Positions 62,382-64,000 of a stretch of DNA of 64,000 nt are shown here, piece by piece. The number at the start of each line of letters is the position of its first letter. Positions within the stretch are counted from its first letter, which is position 1. A model generated the notes under the pieces. It was not told the DNA's origin, made no database searches, and was given only the letters and a program-made list of their open reading frames with translations. Both the position numbers and the translations under genes were made by a program. The DNA is from Paragordius varius (taxonomy: Eukaryota > Nematomorpha): assembly GCA_964247055.1 (NCBI GenBank), contig OZ176051.1, forward strand, positions 4,526,001-4,590,000, read 5' to 3'.

Positions 62382-62382
62382 T
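62349..62382. repeat. (TA)n microsatellite flanking the outer element
   Basis: About 15 TA units directly after the right end of the mariner-like element. Its left end also abuts a short TA run. Confidence 0.8.
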
Positions 62383-62447
62383 AAACTAAAAGTATCATTC
62401 AATTTAAAACCAAATAATTAATATCTTTCTCTGCCAATTATCGAGAA

Positions 62448-63842
62448 TCAATTCCCAATAAACACAGCGTAATTTGGCTTTTCTTTAAATAATAAAAAAT
62501 ACTCAGATCTGTCAAAACAGTTGTATTCAACTTTTCCTGTTGTATCACATACGTAAGGATTGCATTGGCGAGTTTCACGCTGTATAGGTTCACATGGACA
62601 TGTCCTAAATACGTTAATAACAATATATTAGATAAATGTTGGAAAGTTTAAAAATAGTTAAAAAAGGAAGATGAAAATGGCAGCTTAATAAAAGATAGCC
62701 TTTATTACATGGGGTAATAACCTTTAATACTTGGTTTTCTATACATAAAATAGTGTTTTACATCGAACCATTGGTAATTATGTTCAAAACTATTTGAAAA
62801 ATATATAACCATACTATTCGGGAAGAAAACTGTTGTTTATAAAAATGAAGGGGGAATGTTTTTTGACAAAACGAGTATGTTACTACCGTAGGTCAGGACA
62901 TTCTAAAATACAATTTCTCGTTCTGACTTGAACGCCACAGCCTCCACATGGTTGGGAACATGGCTCCCATTTTGACCATGGTCCGTACAGAGCACCTCTT
63001 CTTAACCTTCTAGCGCAAGAATTCGGAACTAAAAAAATATATAAAATAGTAAGCAGAGCGAAAAATTGATAAAATAAAATGTAAATTTTAAGTTTGGCGG
63101 CAAAAAAGATATATAACCATTCATTACTACTTATCAATATGAACTACAGTAAGATTAATAAATGATTATCACGAAAAATGAATATTCAAAACATTAGTTC
63201 TGCTATTTTATAATTTCAAAAGATTTAAAGCTAAACAGTTTATTATGAAAGAATAATATCTTCCGTCTTTAATCGTTCACACAACCTTTAAAAATTACTA
63301 TCATGTATAACTGTCATTATAAATAAATTCATTATTAAATGAATTAATTATAACTATTAGGCCCCTTAAATGGCGATAAAAACCATGGTACACACTTTAA
63401 ATACCAAGTGATTAATTAATAATCTTACGCAATCGGACTCGTAATCTAAATCCGCGGCCAGTAGCCACCGAAGGTGACTCTGTTATAGAAGAATCGGGAT
63501 CGGCATTGAATATCAGAGCTAAGCGGTCACCTTCAGAGTTAATCGCTACTTCGGGTGGCGTGGGAGTACCACACAATCTAAATAGATATATTAGTCAAAA
63601 TTAGTTCTTTTTAATAAATTCTAAAAAATTTAAACGTTAATGATAGCATAATTAAAGTATGATAGATTAAAACAATTTTTAACTATATATAATTACCTGA
63701 GTCCAGTCATCCCTTGGTCGCGTCTGTATTTAACTTCAAGCCAATGTAGACATTGACCTCCTTCTGCAGATTGCAAAATCCCGAATTGAGTCATATTCAT
63801 GACCACTTCGACTCTCCCGAGAGATCCGTTACTGCATTTTGC
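62448..63842 (-). CDS. CUB-thrombospondin type 1 domain protein, C-terminal part
   Basis: Four exons on the minus strand, 63842-63697, 63577-63429, 63028-62887 and 62604-62448, all phase-consistent. The acceptor at 63843 shows that more exons lie upstream, beyond the right edge or not recognised. Exons 1-2 encode a CUB-like beta-sandwich: C at residue 3 of the fragment, GRVEVVMNMTQFG, CLHWLEVKYRRDQG, RLCGTPTPPE and GRGFRLRVRL. Exons 3-4 encode one TSP1 repeat, YGPWSKWEPCSQPCGGCGVQ then VRTRNC, CPCEPIQRETRQCNPYVC, with the WSKW motif that is C-mannosylated in this family and six cysteines. A 33-residue tail (with DRSEYFLLFKEKPNYAVFIG) ends at TGA 62450-62448. Probably extracellular. Codon use is less AT-rich than in its neighbours. 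The partner or role is unknown. Confidence 0.8.
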
Positions 63843-64000
63843 CTAAAAATCAAACGAGTATTTTATGCTTTAATCCAAATAATTGAATGTCAATAGGAAT
63901 TAATGTCTAAAACACTTGGAAACATCATTTTTTTGATTTGGAACCCTATTGGTTACCCTAATCTACCGTCCGACCGCTTCTATTTGACTATTAGGTAAAA
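63843..64000. other. Intron of the CUB-TSP1 gene at the window edge
   Basis: It begins (reading minus) at an acceptor, GATTTTTAG, before the 63842 exon. I see no further exon before the edge. Confidence 0.5.

Noticed and set aside
1-64000. CRISPR array, bacterial operons or LTR retroelements
   Set aside because: The window is intron-bearing animal DNA. No regularly spaced direct repeats, no long direct terminal repeats and no retroviral gag, protease or integrase signatures were seen.

Overview
The window is nuclear DNA from an AT-rich metazoan. Genes are cut by many GT-AG introns. The gene content is animal-specific: a full laminin alpha chain, Akt/PKB, a secreted serpin and a CUB-thrombospondin type 1 protein. 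The DNA between and inside genes is full of small transposons and their fossils. I cannot place the species. The laminin is long and full of insertions, and two genes carry introns of only 25-26 nt, which points to a fast-evolving lineage. Very short introns are known in dicyemids, for example, but the long introns and high transposon load here make that assignment unsafe.

Layout. 1-1660: a decayed non-LTR retrotransposon (LINE), plus strand. 2173-3095 (minus): the first 208 codons of Akt/PKB, the PH domain and the start of the kinase domain; the rest lies off the left edge beyond the LINE. 3100-9160: mostly transposon-derived or featureless AT-rich DNA, with one small two-exon gene of unknown function (6563-6858, minus). 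9164-11738 (plus): a four-exon serpin. 11739-15334: no convincing gene. 15335-56640 (plus): the laminin alpha gene, 82 exons by my reading. All junctions are phase-consistent and sum to 14,784 nt (about 4,927 residues). Its order is signal peptide, LN, LE repeats, L4, LE, L4, LE, coiled coil, LG1-3, a long linker and LG4-5. Its introns host at least eight small inverted-repeat elements and a tRNA-derived SINE. 57266-62348: a transposon graveyard with a 1.66 kb foldback element, an hAT-like short element, and a three-level nest (mariner-like outer element, an hAT with perfect 8-bp target duplications, and a MITE inside that). 62448-63842 (minus): the 3' end of a CUB-TSP1 gene running off the right edge.

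Functional theme. Laminin alpha is the polymer-forming and receptor-binding subunit of basement membranes. The serpin and the CUB-TSP1 protein would also act outside the cell. Akt is an intracellular PI3K effector. I see no sign that the genes form a cluster with a shared job. The items most worth checking are the 25-26 nt introns, the expanded laminin with furin-type sites in its L4 domains, the acceptor-like sites just before start codons, and a 12-14 nt motif recurring in six laminin introns.
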